Below, in pieces: positions 30,001 to 45,000 of a stretch of DNA of 64,000 nucleotides. Origin of the DNA: Nitrospira sp. (GTDB lineage Bacteria > Nitrospirota > Nitrospiria > Nitrospirales > Nitrospiraceae); the NCBI GenBank assembly GCA_020853775.1, contig JADYYH010000008.1, positions 1-64,000 on the forward strand, read 5' to 3'. How positions within the stretch are numbered: the first letter of the stretch is position 1; every line of letters starts with the position of its first letter. Under the pieces are notes generated by a model. It ran no database searches. It was not told where the DNA came from and worked only from the letters and a program-made list of their open reading frames with translations. The translations under genes and the position numbers were made by a program.

Positions 30001-33000
30001 GATTTTCTCTCGTCGCAGTCATTACGAGATCGGCGCTCACAGAGTTGGCATTGACGGTCGGTTCCTCGGTCAGAGCGTCGTTCAAAGCTGGGTCGGTGCA
30101 TTTGATTTCGCGGCAGTGACCGCACTATTCCGCTTCTATCTCATCGGCTCACCTGCCAGTCGATCTTCCCAGCTTCTGTGGGTAGCTCTGTTCATAACGG
30201 TGTTGTTGTGTGCGGGGCTTGCAGTAGCCAGTCAGGTGGCTGGCTTGCCTAGTTTTGAATCGTTGAATCAATCCGCCAGTTACCCGCTACATCATAGGGT
30301 TCTTCCTCGGTCTTGCTTGGAAAATTTGTAATCACGGATTAGAGCGGAAATATCCTCGGCGTCTCCATGCGCTACTACGCCTGGCTAAGGAGTTATGCGC
30401 AGGAGGGGCGGGTTTTTGGAGAGAAACAAGGCGATTTTCCTACTTGACAGAGGAGATTCCAGCGTGTAACCATTGGTTACATTATGAAATCGAGTGATCT
30501 GAAACGGGTTCGCGAGGGATTAGGGCTTACGCAGCAACAGTTGGCTGAGGCCTTGAGTACAACCCGCGTGTCAGTGGCGCGGTATGAAGCGGGGATGCGG
30601 CGGATTCCCGGCATGGTGCGCGTGGCGTTAGAGCAGCTTCAGCGGCGCGCGGAAATTCCTATGGCCGGCATTGTGGCGGCCGGATCTCCGATTGAACCCG
30701 TGCCGCAGTCTGACCTCATCGATGTCCCGCCGAGCATGTTGCGCGGGGGCAACACCTTCGCGCTTCGCGTGAAAGGGGAGTCGATGAAAGACGATGGCAT
30801 TCTACCGGGCGACCTGGTGATCGTGCGCAAGCAGGAGCATGCCCGCAACGGGCAGACGGTTGTCGCGCTGGTGAATCAGGAGGCGACGATCAAGGCCTAT
30901 TTCAAAAAAGATACGCACATCGAACTGCATCCAGCCAATGCGGCCATGCAGCCCATTATTGTGACTCCCAACGATCAATTTCATATCGAAGGACTGTTGA
31001 TCGGTGTCATTCGCCATTGCGCCATGTAGTTTCACTAAGGAGGAAGTCATGCTGACAGGTGGACGAGCTCTGGTAGCGGACCGGTTAGTCTCTCTTGAAC
31101 GGACGATCGATTCTATGAACGTGCAGCTTCGGGATGTGCGATGGGAGCTTGGGCATGCGAAGGCGGCGCCGTTGCCGGTCCGGTTATGGCGCAATCTCGT
31201 GGGCGGAAGATCCGAGCAGGAATATATGTCGACGGTGTGTAATCGCAACGTGCGCCCAAATACAAAGGTGGTGTCCCATGGTAGCTCAAGAGCGTCACGG
31301 TGAATGTGCGATGAGTGGGTCTTGTGCCGATTGCGGGACACTTGCCGCGCAGCGCATGGCTTGTGTCGATGTGCTCACCCATTCGACCGTCGAGCTATGT
31401 CCGGCTTGCTGGAATGCCTATCGGCAACGGCAGGTATTTAGCGCGGGATGCTGTGGATAATGAATGTGGAGAGCGTCATCCAGGCGGCGCTCATCTCGCT
31501 AGGGGCCTGTTCTCGTAACTCGCTGAATTACTAGATGGTTTAGCCGTTAGAATGGGGAGATTTGGTGGCGGTGTCCCGGATTGAACGGGAGACCCGCGGC
31601 TTATGAGTCCGCTGCTCTACCAACTGAGCTACACCGCCACAGGAGGATGCTGGACCGGTCGAAGTGGACCCCGATATTAGCCGAAGAAGAGTTGACGTGT
31701 CTACCAATTGTGAGACGAAAATCTGTGGATTTCGGATCTGGATTTCGGATCCGGTGCCGACTGGCAGGGTCTTGGCGGGATGCGATCCTATTAGTTCAGT
31801 CGGTTCTTCAAATTGTGTATTAGTTCCGGCCGGGGCGTAAACGGCAGGGAGGTTACATGTGGGCGAGACATTGGTGTAGGAAAAATGTTTTCAGAATAGC
31901 CCGAGTTATGAGAACCGCGTCTTGTGTTCCCTCCATACATCAAAACCGCTTTCGGCCATCGGCGACCTCCGAAAAGTGAGTCGACTGATCGGCCGTGCCC
32001 GATGGCATCAGGATAGGTACTGTGAATCGATTTCGCGAGCCCTGCTTCACGCGACGGTCCTTCCGACACCCACGTCATCCATGTATCGTTCTTCATTCGT
32101 GCGCTACATCCGAATTCCGTCCTTTACATGCATCGTGGGTTTCGAATAATGTCCATTTGAGGACTCGCGTCGATACGTAGAGCAGACGGTCTGACTAATT
32201 AGCGCCATAGATTATATCGCAATCCGCGACCGGCTCGACCATCCTCGGTTTTGGGAACAAGGCAATCGCGGTCCCTTCTTGTTCCAATATCGCCCATATT
32301 CTGTCTCAGGCAAGCTCACTGGCCGCGTTCCAAGCTGAGCCCATCGGGGGCAATTCCTTTCGGTGTCCCAAGGTGGTTGCTGAAATGATGCAGATATATT
32401 CCTGTCTGCCGACATCCAGAATGGAAGCCGAGACCGAATACTCTGCTGGAACACGTAGGCGAGGAGTCAGTGATGGCGCTTGCTGAAACCGGCCGGAGGG
32501 AGCCGGCGACTCCGTGGGCTAACATGGAGGTCGAGGATGTGCTCGCGCGGCTGGAGGTGGACCGGCACCATGGATTGGCCCCTGAGGAGGCTGCACGGCG
32601 TTTGGCGTGTTACGGCCCCAACCGGCTTCCTCCCCCGGCCAGGCATCCGGTGTGGCTGCGATTTCTCCTGCAGTTCCACAACGTTCTGATCTACATGATG
32701 CTGGTCGCCGCCGGCATTGCCGCCCTGCTCAGTCATTGGGTAGACGCGGCGGTGCTGTTCGCCGCCGTCATCGTCAATGCCGTCATGGAATTATCCAGGA
32801 AGGCAAGGCTGAAGCGGCCCTCGACGCGATCAGCAATATGCTTTCGCTGCACACAACTCTTCTCCGCAATGCCGAACGATCTGAAGCGGCAGCCGAAGCT
32901 ATTGTGCCGGGGGACATCGTGGTTCTCGCGTCCGGCGATAAAGTGTCTGCCGATCTACGCCTCATCGCGGGCAAAGGCCTGCGCGTGAATGAAGCGATTC

Positions 33001-36000
33001 TGACCGGAGAATCACAAGCGGTGGAAAAGGAAGCTGCGCCGGTCCCGACTGATGCCCTGTTGGGCGATCGCCGTTGCATGCTCTACTCAGGTACCCTGAT
33101 CGCATCCGGCAACGCGATCGGAGTGGTCGTAGAAACGGGCATTCGGACCGAGCTCGGGCGGATCAGCTCCATGCTGGAGCAAGTGCAGGAGGTCACGACC
33201 CCATTACTGCGCCAGATAGCGGGGTTCAGCCGGTTGCTGGCGATTGCGATCGGGCTGATGGCACTGGTCACCTTCTTCATCGGTGTGCTGTGGCGCGGAC
33301 ATTCCCCCGACGAGATGTTCATGATGGTCGTTGCCCTGGCCGCCTCGTCGATTCCCGAAGGACTTCCGGCGATCATGACCATTACCCTGGCGCTTGGCGT
33401 GCGGCGCATGGCCAGGCGTAATGCCATCATCCGGCATCTGCCGGCCGTCGAAACGCTCGGGTCGGTCACGGTCATCTGTTCCGACAAGACCGGCACCTTG
33501 ACCAGGAATGAGATGACGGTTCAGTCGATCACCGTCGGCAATCATACATTCGAGGTGACGGGGGTGGGGTATGCGCCTGTGGGGGGCTTTCACCTCGGGG
33601 GTGCCGCGGTATCGGCTAGCGATTATCCTGAGCTGATCACTACCGCGCGAGCCGTTCTTTTTTGCAATGACGCGAGACTGCGCAATCACGACGGCACCTG
33701 GCAAGTCGAAGGCGATCCGACGGAAGGAGCCCTGCTTGCGTTGGCATTGAAAGCCGGCATCGACCAGGCGTCGGAAACTGTCGCGCTCCCCCGTACCGAT
33801 GCGATTCCCTTCGAATCCGAACACCGATTCATGGCCACGCTGCACCACGACCATGCACATCATGGGCTCATCTTTATAAAGGGAGCGCCCGAACGAATCC
33901 TGGACATGTGCGACCGGTACCGTATCGGCGACCAGGATCTGCCGCTCGATCAGGATTATTGGCATGAACGGGTGAAGGCCTATGCCCGCCAGGGAATGCG
34001 CACCCTTGCCGTGGCCATGAAACAGGCGTCATCTACCCGGTATGACCTGGGTTTTTCGGATGTCGAGAGTGGGTGCACCCTCCTCGCCCTGCTGGGGATC
34101 ATGGATCCGCCGCGGGAAGAGGTGATGACGGCAGTGGCGGAATGTGCGTCTGCCGGCATCCGGGTCAAAATGATCACCGGCGACCATGCGGACACCGCAC
34201 GTGCCATCGGCGTTCGCCTCGGTATCGGTCTCGATAGACCGGCCCTGACGGGCGCGGATATCGAGGTCATGGACGATGCACAACTCCGCCTGGTCGTGCC
34301 CGATATCGATGTGTTCGCCAGGGCGAGTCCCGGCCACAAATTGCGGCTGGTCCATGCACTGCAGGCGATCGGCCAGGTGGTGGCCATGACCGGGGACGGG
34401 GTCAACGATGCGCCCGCGCTCAAGCGTTCGGATGTTGGGGTGGCCATGGGGTTGAAAGGCACCGACGCGGCCAAGGAGTCGGCCGACATGGTGCTTGCCG
34501 ACGACAACTTCGCCACCATCAGCAGCGCCGTGTGCGAAGGGCGCGGTATTTACGACAGCATCCGGAAATTCGTCCTGTTCATGCTCCCGACCAACGGGGG
34601 GGAAGCGCTGGTGGTGACCGCTGCCATCCTGTTCGAGCTGACGCTGCCGCTGACGCCGGCGCAGGTCTTATGGATCAACATGGCCACGTCGAGCACGCTC
34701 GGCCTGGCCTTGGCATTCGAGTTGCCCGAATCCGATGTCATGCACCGGCCTCCGCGTGATCCCCGGGAGCCGCTCCTCTCGTGGTTTTTCTTGTGGCGGG
34801 TGCTGATGGTGTCTGTGCTGATGATGATAGGAGCGCTCGGGCTGTTTCTCTGGGAACTCCAGCAGGGCGCCGGCCTGGAAACCGCCAGGACCATGGCTGT
34901 GAGCGCGGTGGTGATGGCTGAAATGTTTTATTTGCTCAACAGCCGGTACATTTACCGGTCGGTGCTCTCGCGGGAAGGACTGTTCGGCAATCGCTATGTA
35001 TGGATCGTCATCGCAGTCTGCGCGCTCCTGCAGTTGGCCTATGTCCATACGGCCCCGTTACAGAAGGTGTTCGGTTCCACGGATTTGACTGCGGCTGAAT
35101 GGCTCAAGGTGTGCCTGGCCGGGGCGCTGGTTTTTACGGTCGCCGAAGCGGAGAAATCCGTGATTCGTCTGTTCGGCCTCAAGATCTACCGTTCGACTGC
35201 CGGTCAGGGCGCAGGATCGGGGACCACAACCATGCAGGAGCAGCTCTGATGAATATCGCCTCTATCGTCGTTGCCGTCGATTTTTCCGATGATGCCAGGC
35301 ATGCCGCCGAGCGTGCGGCCATGCTGGCAGCGGAACAACGGGCGCAATTGGACTTCGTGCATGTGATCAGCGGTTCGTCGCTGGATAGGCTTCACACTTG
35401 GTTAGGCGCGCCGGCTGATTCGGAGGTCAGGCTGCGCGAGGAGGCGGAGCGTTCCCTCAACGACATGATCAAGGACATCGCCGGCAAGAGAGACATCGCC
35501 GCAGGCGCCTTCGTGAAGACCGGTCATGTGCTGAATCAGATTCTGTCGTCGTCGGAGTCGGCGGATCTGCTGGTTCTTGGGGCGCATGGCCGGAATCCGC
35601 TGCGCGATCTCAGCCTGGGCACGACGGCGGAACGCTCGCTGCGCATGTCCAAACAGCCGGTGCTGGTCGTCAAACGTCGGCCGCGGGCGTTGTACGGGCA
35701 GGTGATCGTGCCGGTCGACTTTTCTGCCTATTCGGCCCCCGCGCTGAGGATGGCCAGGCTGATCGCTCCCACTGCCCGCATCACCGTCGTCCATGCGTTC
35801 CGCGTCCCGTTCGAGGGGAGACTCCGGATAGCCGGCGCGTCGGAGGAATCCATCCTGGCCTACTGCGAAGAAGAGCGACGGGAAGCCGAGAAGGAAATCA
35901 AGGACCTGATCAGCGATTCCGACGATGATGCGCTCCGGATGTCCTATGCCGTCGAGCGCGGCAACGTGTCTCGTGTGATTCTCGCCCAAGAAGAGAAATT

Positions 36001-39000
36001 ATCGGCGGACTTGATCGTCATCGGCAAGCACGGCCGGTCCATGGTCGAAGAGTGGCTCCTTGGGGGCGTCACGCGCCATGTCCTTGCCGGTTCGACATGC
36101 GATGTGCTCATCGTCCATGAGAGAGCAGAGGTCCAATAAATTTCCGCTATGATATTGCCGATCCTCCTCCTTCCCTTGCTCGCCGCCGCTGCCGCGCTGT
36201 TGGCACAACGTCGCGGGTTTACCGCGGCAGCCTGGGTCGCCGCCCTGCCGGTCGCTGCAAGTCTGGCCTTACTGGCCGGCGAAGTCCCGGAGGTGCTCAC
36301 CGGGGAGAGACTTCTCGTCCAGTGGCCGTGGTTGCCGGAACTCGGCTTCAATGTATCGTTTCGCCTCGACGGACTCGGACTGCTTTTCGCGCTTCTGATT
36401 CTCGGCATCGGGCTGCTCGTCATTCTCTATGCGCGCTACTACCTCGCGCCGGAGGACCGTATCGGACGGTTGTATGCGCTGCTCATGTTTTTCATGACCG
36501 CCATGCTCGGCGTCGTGCTGTCCGAAAACGTCCTGCTGCTCATGGTCTTCTGGGAACTGACGAGTCTGGCCTCTTTCCTGCTCATTGGTTTCTGGACCCA
36601 CAGTCCGCTGGCCCGCCAGGGGGCGCGCATGGCCTTTGCCGTCACGAGCGCCGGCGGACTCGCGCTCCTCGGCGGGGTGTTGCTCATCGGGAATGTCGCC
36701 GGCAGCTTTGAGCTTTCCGACTGGTTCTCGGCGCGCGACGCCATCCGGAGCCATCCCTCTTTCAATGTCGCGCTGGTGCTGATTCTGTTGGGGGCCTTCA
36801 CGAAATCCGCGCAGTTTCCATTTCATTTCTGGCTACCCGCCGCCATGGCTGCGCCCACGCCCGTGTCGGCCTATCTGCACTCGGCCACGATGGTGAAAGC
36901 CGGCGTGTTCCTGCTCGCGAGGCTCTATCCTTTGGTGGGCGGGAATCTCCTGTTCGAGTATGTGACGACGACCGTCGGACTGACGACCTTCGTGTTCGGC
37001 GCCTATGTGGCGGTGTTTAGACATGACCTGAAGGGTCTGCTCGCCTATTCGACCATCAGCCACCTCGGTCTCATCACGTTTCTCATGGGCCTGGATACAC
37101 CGATGTCGTCAGTGGCCGCTATTTTTCACATCGGCAACCATGCCACCTTCAAGGCCTCGCTCTTCATGGCGGCGGGCATCATCGATCATGAATGCGGGAC
37201 TCGCGACATGCGGCGGCTGGGCGGCCTCTGGCGCCATATGCCGCAGACCGCGGTTCTGGCCATTGTGGCCGCATTGGCCATGGCTGGTGTGCCGCTCTTC
37301 AATGGGTTCCTTTCCAAGGAAATGTTCTTCGCCGAAGCGCTCAATCTCTCTCATCTGCCTCTACTCGGAGGAATGGGCCCGGCTGCCGTCACGTTGGGAT
37401 CGATGTTCAGCGTGGCCTATTCCGTGCGTTTCATCCATGACGTGTTCTTCGACAAGCCGCACGACCTTCCGCATATCCCGAGCAAGCCGCCACGCTACAT
37501 GAAAGTTCCGGCTGAAGTGTTGGCGGTGGTGTGCATCGCGGTCGGCGTCTTGCCCGGCCAGACCGTCGCTCCGCTGGTGAATGCGGCATCCAGGGACGTG
37601 GTCGGCGATGCGCTGCCCGCTTACGAAATCGCGCTCTGGCATGGGTTCACGCTGCCGCTGGTCATGAGCGCCGTCGCGCTCGCCGGCGGCGCGCTGGTCT
37701 ATTGGCTGTTACGGAACCGGTACGATCTGCATTTGCACGTGCCGGTGCGTTATACCGGGCGACTGCTCTTTCAACAGGCGTACGATGGTGTGATCGCCGT
37801 CGCGGGCCGGCTTACCACCCGGATGGAGAACGGCTCGCTCCAACGTTATCTCGCGCTCATTCTATCGGCGATCATGAGCCTCGTGGCATGGCCGTTTTTT
37901 CAGCATGGATTTACGGCGGGCGGGGCCACGGCGACGCCGATGATGCCGCTCGCGCTCGTCGTGTGGGGCGCGGCGATCGCGGCCGCGCTTGGCGTCGTCC
38001 GGTTTCATCACGATCGGGTGGTGGCCGTTATATTGGCCGGTGTCGTGGGACTCGCCGTATCGATCGCCTTCGCTTATTTCTCTGCTCCGGACCTCGCGCT
38101 CACCCAGCTCGCCGTCGAGGTGGTCACGACCCTGTTGATGCTCGTGGCGCTGGCGTTTCTACCCCAGTCGACAGTCTTGGAATCGTCGCGTCGGCGAAAG
38201 ATCCGCGATGCCGCACTGGCAGTGATCGCTGGAGCCGGCGTCGCGGGTTTATCTTGGGCTGTCCTGACACGCGGGCAGGAGTCCATCGCCTGGTATTTTC
38301 TGGAGAACAGCCTCCCGTTGGGCGGCGGTGGCAATGTCGTCAATGTGCTGCTCGTGGATTTCCGAGGCTTCGACACGTTCGGGGAGATCACCGTGTTGAG
38401 CATGGCAGCAATGGGCGCCTGGATCTTAATGGCGGACTTGCGCGCCGATCGCTCCGTCGTCATCAGACCGTCCGAACCGGACGGCATCATGTTCTCGGTC
38501 GCGGCGCGATTGCTCCTGCCCTTCACAGTTCTCGTGGCGGTCTATCTGTTCCTGCGCGGCCACAATCAGCCGGGCGGAGGGTTTCTCGCAGGGCTCTTAG
38601 GGGCCGTCGCAGTCATCATGCAGTATATGGGGGCGGGCCTGCGGACGACCCTGACCCGCCTGCGCCTCGATTTCAGAACCATGCTCGGCGCCGGTTTGTT
38701 GCTCGCCTCTTTGACCGGCTTGGCCGGCATCCTCGCCGGCGCGCCGTTTCTCTCCAGCAGGTCCGGACACCAGCACCTGCCGCTGCTGGGAGAAATCCCT
38801 CTCGCCAGCGCCACGGCCTTCGATCTCGGTGTATTCATGGCCGTGTTCGGGACGACGCTTCTGACCGTGACCGCGATCTGGCAGGCCCGGCACAAACCTT
38901 CATCAACCGGCGGGGCGGCCTGATGGAACTGATGGTGGCCATCGGACTTGGTGTCGTGACCGCCTGCGGTCTGTATCTGGTTTTGCGAGGCCGTACGTTC

Positions 39001-42000
39001 CCGTTGGTGCTCGGCCTGTCGCTGATTTCCTATGCCGTCAATCTGTTCATCCTGGCTATGGGCAGACTGGTCCCGGGTGCGTCACCCATCATCAGGCAGG
39101 AGGCGGCGGGATATGCCGATCCCATCCCTCAGGCTTTGGTATTGACGGCCATCGTCATCAGTTTCGGCATGACCGGTTTTCTCCTGGCGCTCGCTGTCCG
39201 CATGCGGCATCAGACGGGGAGCGACCATGTGGATGGCGTTGAACCGAAGCCGGTGGGCGGGCCGGCGGGTCAATCATGAACCATCTGCTCGTGGCGCCGA
39301 TCGTCTTGCCCATGTTCACAGCCGCCTTGCTCCTCGTCCTGCATCGTGCGCCGGCGATCTTCGCGCGCTCAGTGAGTGCGACGGCCACGTTGGGTCTTCT
39401 TTCCGCATCGATCGGCATTCTGGCCCAAGTCGAATCAGGAACCCAGCTCGTCTACCAGGTCGGCAACTGGCCGGCGCCGTTTGGAATCGTCCTGGTCGCC
39501 GACCGCCTGTCCGCCCTTCTGCTTCTGCTGACGGGGTTGCTCGCCCCTGCCGTCCTGCTCTATGCCGCACAGGGCTGGGATGCCCGCGTTCGATACTTTC
39601 ATCCGCTCTTTCTGTTTCAGTTGATGGGGTTGAACGGAGCGTTCCTCGCCGGAGACCTCTTTAATCTATTCGTCTTTTTCGAGATCCTCCTGATCGCGTC
39701 CTACTGCCTGGCGCTGCAGGGATTGCTTCAGGAACGATTGCGCGCAACCCTGCATTATGCCGCGATCAACATCGCCGCTTCCTCTTTGTTTCTCATCGCC
39801 GTCAGCCTGCTCTATGGGATCACCGGGACGCTCAACATGGCGCACCTGGCAGAGCGGGTGGCGCAGGTGCGGACGGAAGACGTGGCGTTGGTACGGGCAG
39901 CCGGCCTGCTGCTGCTCGGAGTGTTTTCGGTCAAAGCCGCGCTCTTTCCCCTCTACTTCTGGCTGCCTGCGCTCTATTCGAATGCGCCCGCCCCGGTCGC
40001 GGCGCTGTTTTCGATGATGACGAAGGTGGGAGTGTACGCGATCATTCGCATCACCACGCTGATCTATGGCGCGGAGGCCGGCGTCCTGATGGAGCTGACC
40101 TCGCCTTGGCTGCTGCCCATCGCCCTCATTACCCTTGCGTTGGGCGCGCTGAGCGCATTCAGCGCGGGGCGCCTCGCCACGATGACGGCGTATCTCACGA
40201 TTGCGTCGGTCGGGACGATCCTCACCGCCGTGGCGATCGGCGGTGCGGCCGCCTTTTCCGCCGGGCTCTATTATCTGGCGCATTCCACCATCGTCATTGC
40301 TCTGCTCTTCCTCGTCGGCGATTTGATCGGGCGCGGCCGCGGCGACATACACGACCAGATCCATCCGGGGCCGCAGATCCGGCGCGCGGCGGGGCTTGGT
40401 CTCGCGTTTCTCTTTGCCGGCGCCACGGTAGCGGGTGTCCCGCCATTGTCGGGATTTCTCGGGAAGATTATGCTGCTGCACAGCACGGAAGGCTCGCTGG
40501 CCGTCGTGCTCGTCTGGACAGTCATTCTGGCCACGAGCCTGCTCATGTTGGCAGGCTGCGCGCGAGCCGGCAGCATTGTGCTCTGGAATGTGACGGATCC
40601 GCTTCCATCCGATCCTGCGCATGCCCCCCGCGCGGGCGAATGGGTGGCGCTGGCGGCGCTCGGGGCCTACAGCCTGCTCCTGGTCCTGTTTGCGGCTCCC
40701 ATCACCCGCTACACCGACGAGACGGCGGCCCAATTGCTCTCGCCATCATCCTACATTGCGACGGTTCTGGGAGATGAAGAACGTGAAGGTCTCGTGCGGC
40801 CCCATAGGGCAGGAGGCTCGCGGTGAAGAAGGCGCTTCCATTCCCGTTGCTGTCGCTGGCGCTTGCGGCCTGCTGGGTGACCCTGACGGAGATTTCACCG
40901 TCCCATCTCGCTCTGGCGTTCGTTCTTGCGGTCGCCATTCCGCACATCACAGAGCCGTTCCTCGTTGAGCTGCCGGGAATTCGTTCGATTGGAACCGCCT
41001 TACGTCTCGCCGGTTTGGTCGCGTGGGATATCGTATTGGCCAACATTGCGGTCGCTCGCCTGGTGCTGGGGCCGGTCGCTCGCCTGCGGCCCGGCTTCGT
41101 ACACGTGCCGCTCGCGGTGACTCACCCGCATGCGATTGCGTTGTTTGCCAGCATCGTGTCCATCGTTCCGGGCTCTCTTTCCATTGCATTCTCGCCGGAT
41201 GCCCGTACTCTGCTCCTGCATGTGCTCCACCTGGAAGACGAACAGCAGTTCGTCGCCAAGCTCAAGGAGCGCTATGAGCGCCCTATTATGGATATGTTGA
41301 AATGTTAACCGTCGCGCTCTCGATCGCCTTCGCTTCCATCGCCCTCGCGATGGCCGGTTGTACCCTTCGCCTGCTGCGCGGCCCGGACCCTGTTGACCGT
41401 GTGCTGGCGTTCGACACGCTCTATATCAACACCATCGCGCTCCTGATCGTCATGGACATTCACCAGTCCACCTCTCTGTTCTTCGAAGCAGCGCTCCTGA
41501 TCGCGATGATCGGCTTCGTGGCCACCGTGGCATTGGCCCGCTATCTTGCCCGCGGCAACATTGGAGAATAATCATATGCAGGATGTCATCGTCTCGCTGC
41601 TGCTGCTGGTCGGCAGCTTCTTCATTCTCGTCGGCGCCATCGGCCTGGTTCGCCTGCCGGATTTTTTTATGCGGCTGCATGGCCCGACGAAGTCTACGAC
41701 CTTGGGTGTCGGCGGCATGCTGCTGGCCGCCGTCGTCCATGCGGCCGGACGTGACTTCAGTCTGCGTGAAAGCCTCATCACGCTGTTTCTGTTCGTGACC
41801 GCGCCGGTCAGCGCGTATCTGCTGGGGCAGGCCGGTTTGCGCCGCCGGATCATGTCACGCGCCCCGCTCCCGGATGAGGTGTCCGGCCCCGGATGCCGAC
41901 AGCCATGACGCTTGTTACGCTTGATAGGCGAGCGGCCACCCTCGCGCTCGTACTCGCATGGCGCGATGATCATCACAGATTTAGAAGGTGGCATCATCGA

Positions 42001-45000
42001 CGCCGCGCCGCCGGCTTCGCCGCTCGAATCGCATATACGAGCTGTTCTTCAAAGCACTGTGATCGCACCCTGGGCTTCTTGCCGGTACTCGCAACCGGTG
42101 GCATGCGGTATGAGCGACTGTGGTAAAAACCTTTCAACAATTCCTGAGAAGTCCGGGCGTTCCGGGGAATCTGCTGAAAGGCTCCCTCTCCGGTTCGCGC
42201 CTTTCCCTCCAGGGATGACCTTTGTGATGCTTTGCTGCAGACGAATCAGTTTGCCCCGGACCATCGGAGCTGAGGCGATGTTTGTGCGCAGGGGAGCATG
42301 GATTTTTCGAATGCCGGCGTTCTGCCGGTGGCGTCGGAGGTGCTGCCAGGTTGGTTCAACGCTGCCTCATTAGGTGACAGGAGGCGGTCATGCATTTACA
42401 GTGAGATGCGCATCCAGGAGAAAAGAAAGCAAAGGTGTCCTATGCGATCAATATCCAGAAAGCCGACTCCCTGCATTCTGTTGCCGACGGACTTCCAGCA
42501 GCCGGCGCGACGGGCCTTTACCTATGCTGTGAAACTCGCCACGGTGCTGAAGTTCCGTCTGGAAATCGTTCATGTGATCAAGACAGTCTCGGAGTCTGCG
42601 CAGGTATCCCCGGACAACCGTTCTCTGAATTCCCTCAAGACCTCCGCGTTGCTCGAACTGGGACGCATGGCGAGCGCGGCGAAGGAGACGGCAATCCATG
42701 CGGAACCTTCCCTGCTTTTCGGTGCGCCTGCGGACTGTATTTTGGAGAGTGCGACTCGGTTAGGTGCAGGGCTCATCGTCATGGGGACCCATGGGCGCAC
42801 CGGCTGGGATCGCATGCGACTCGGCAGCGTTGCGCAAGCGGTGATTCGCGAAGCCCCCTGTCCCGTCTTGACGCTGCAGGAGGTCGTGGCGCGGGATTGT
42901 TTCCGGCACCATGCCAAGGTGAGCCTGGCCCGGCTGCTCGTGGCGACCGACTTCTCTTCCTGCGCCGACGGGCTGGTGCGGTATGTCGCGCAACTGGCGG
43001 GACAGTTGCGCGCGCAGGTCTGTCTTGTCCATGCGTCCGATGAGGGGGAGGCGAAGCTCCTCGCGCAGAGAAAGTTGGAAGGGGTGAGGCGCGGTCTGGA
43101 GCGGAACGGCCTCCAGGTCGAGACTGTCTGTATTCCGGGAGATCCTGTGGAGGTCATTCTGGCGCAGGCCGCAGGGTGGCAGGCGGATGTGATTGCCGTC
43201 GGTACACAAGGCCGGACCGGTCTGCCGCGGCTGGTGCTGGGGAGCGTGGCCGAGGCGGTGTTGGGGCGGGCTGGATGTCCCGTTTTGATCGCCAACAACC
43301 GTCAGGTGGGGTTGCGGGGGCGGTGACGATTATTCCTGCCACGTTTCCGCTCCTCACCGCATCCCGCAGGCCGGCATGATCTTCAGGCTCGTGGGTTCTA
43401 TCGTGATCATGTCCTGTTGCTCCACGGCACATCACTTCCCCTGGTCGCACTGACTTCAGGTGAACGAGCTGCAGTAGCGGCGTTTCAATGCCACTCCGGT
43501 GAGTGAGCCACTGACCGCCTCAAGAGCCGCCTGTTCCGCATCGAGCCCCTCGACGTTACGGCATGGCTGTTCACTCTGACGACGTCTCTAGCCGTCTATC
43601 TGGTCGTGGAGGCTGAAAAATGGCTGCGGCGGCAATGGCCTCGCGACGCCGGTTGCCAGTATTATCCTGCGGTTGAACCGCTGATCCACGCCTACTACAC
43701 TAGAACCTATTTCACGTTTGAGCGATCTCGAAGAGACGGAGTACTTATCCCGGCGCTGAGCATGCATACGGATGTGTCCTGCATCCGTGCCGCATTGCCC
43801 GACGGCGCGTCCGGTTATGTCGCCAAGAGCGTGGCCGACATGGAAGTATTGACCGCCTCCAAGCGGTGGCGGGAGGATGCATGTTTGTAGATTTGAGAAA
43901 AGGGAGGGACTTATGGAACCGATGGAAGTGCTCGGTATCCTGGCCATCATTATCGGCATCGTCGGCGTTATCGTTCTTCTGAGAGGCAGGAAGAAGAACG
44001 TTCGTTGAACGAATGAATCGGATTCGGTGGTCCGATCGCATGTCGGATGTACAGGTGCGCTTGGTGGTTGGGAAGCCGGTTCCCACGGGTGTTGCCGGTC
44101 ACGCAGGAAGGGCACACCCTCGCATGCATTTGTCTGGAGGTACCGCATGATTGGACAATCCGTGAAGGTGACGACCATCAGAGGGATCGACGTCGGGGTT
44201 CATTACTCTTGGTTCATCATTTTGTTTCTTCTCACCTTCTCGTTGACCGCGCGATTCGCCTCGGAACATCCCCACTGGACGTTGGCCGAACATTATGCCG
44301 TCGGTGTCGCCACGAGTCTCTTATACTTCCTGTCGATTCTCCTGCATGAGCTGGCGCATAGTTTCGTGGCCCTGGCCAAGGGGATTCCGGTCCGCGCGAT
44401 TACGCTGTTCGTTTTCGGCGGCGTGGCGCAAATCGGGCGGGAGCCGGATCGTCCGCTCACGGAGTTTCAGATCGCCGTTGCCGGGCCGGTCGCGAGCGCC
44501 CTCTTGTCGTTCGGGTTCTGGATTATTGCGTCTGTGGCCGGCGATCAATTCGAACGAGTCGGAGCGCTTGCCGGTTGGCTCTCCTCGATCAATCTGGTAT
44601 TGGCGCTGTTCAACCTGGTGCCGGGATTCCCGCTCGACGGGGGACGAATATTCCGGGCCGCGCTCTGGCAGATGAGCGGAAGCCTTTCGACGGCCACACG
44701 CATCGCGGCGGGAACCGGACAGGCGGTCGGTTATGCGTTTATCTTCTTCGGAATCTGGACCGGCTTCACCGGGACTTGGTTCAGCGGCTTGTGGATGGCC
44801 TTCATCGGATGGTTTCTCCTCAATGCCGCGCAGGAAAGTGTGGTGCAAGTCAGCATTCGATCCGTGCTCAGCGGATTGAAAGCCGAGGACGTGATGTCGC
44901 GCGAAAGTCCGGTCGTATCTGGGGATCGGAGCCTCGCTGATCTGGTGGAGAGGGAAATTTTGCGCACCGGCAGACGATGTTTTCTGGTTTCCTTCGATAG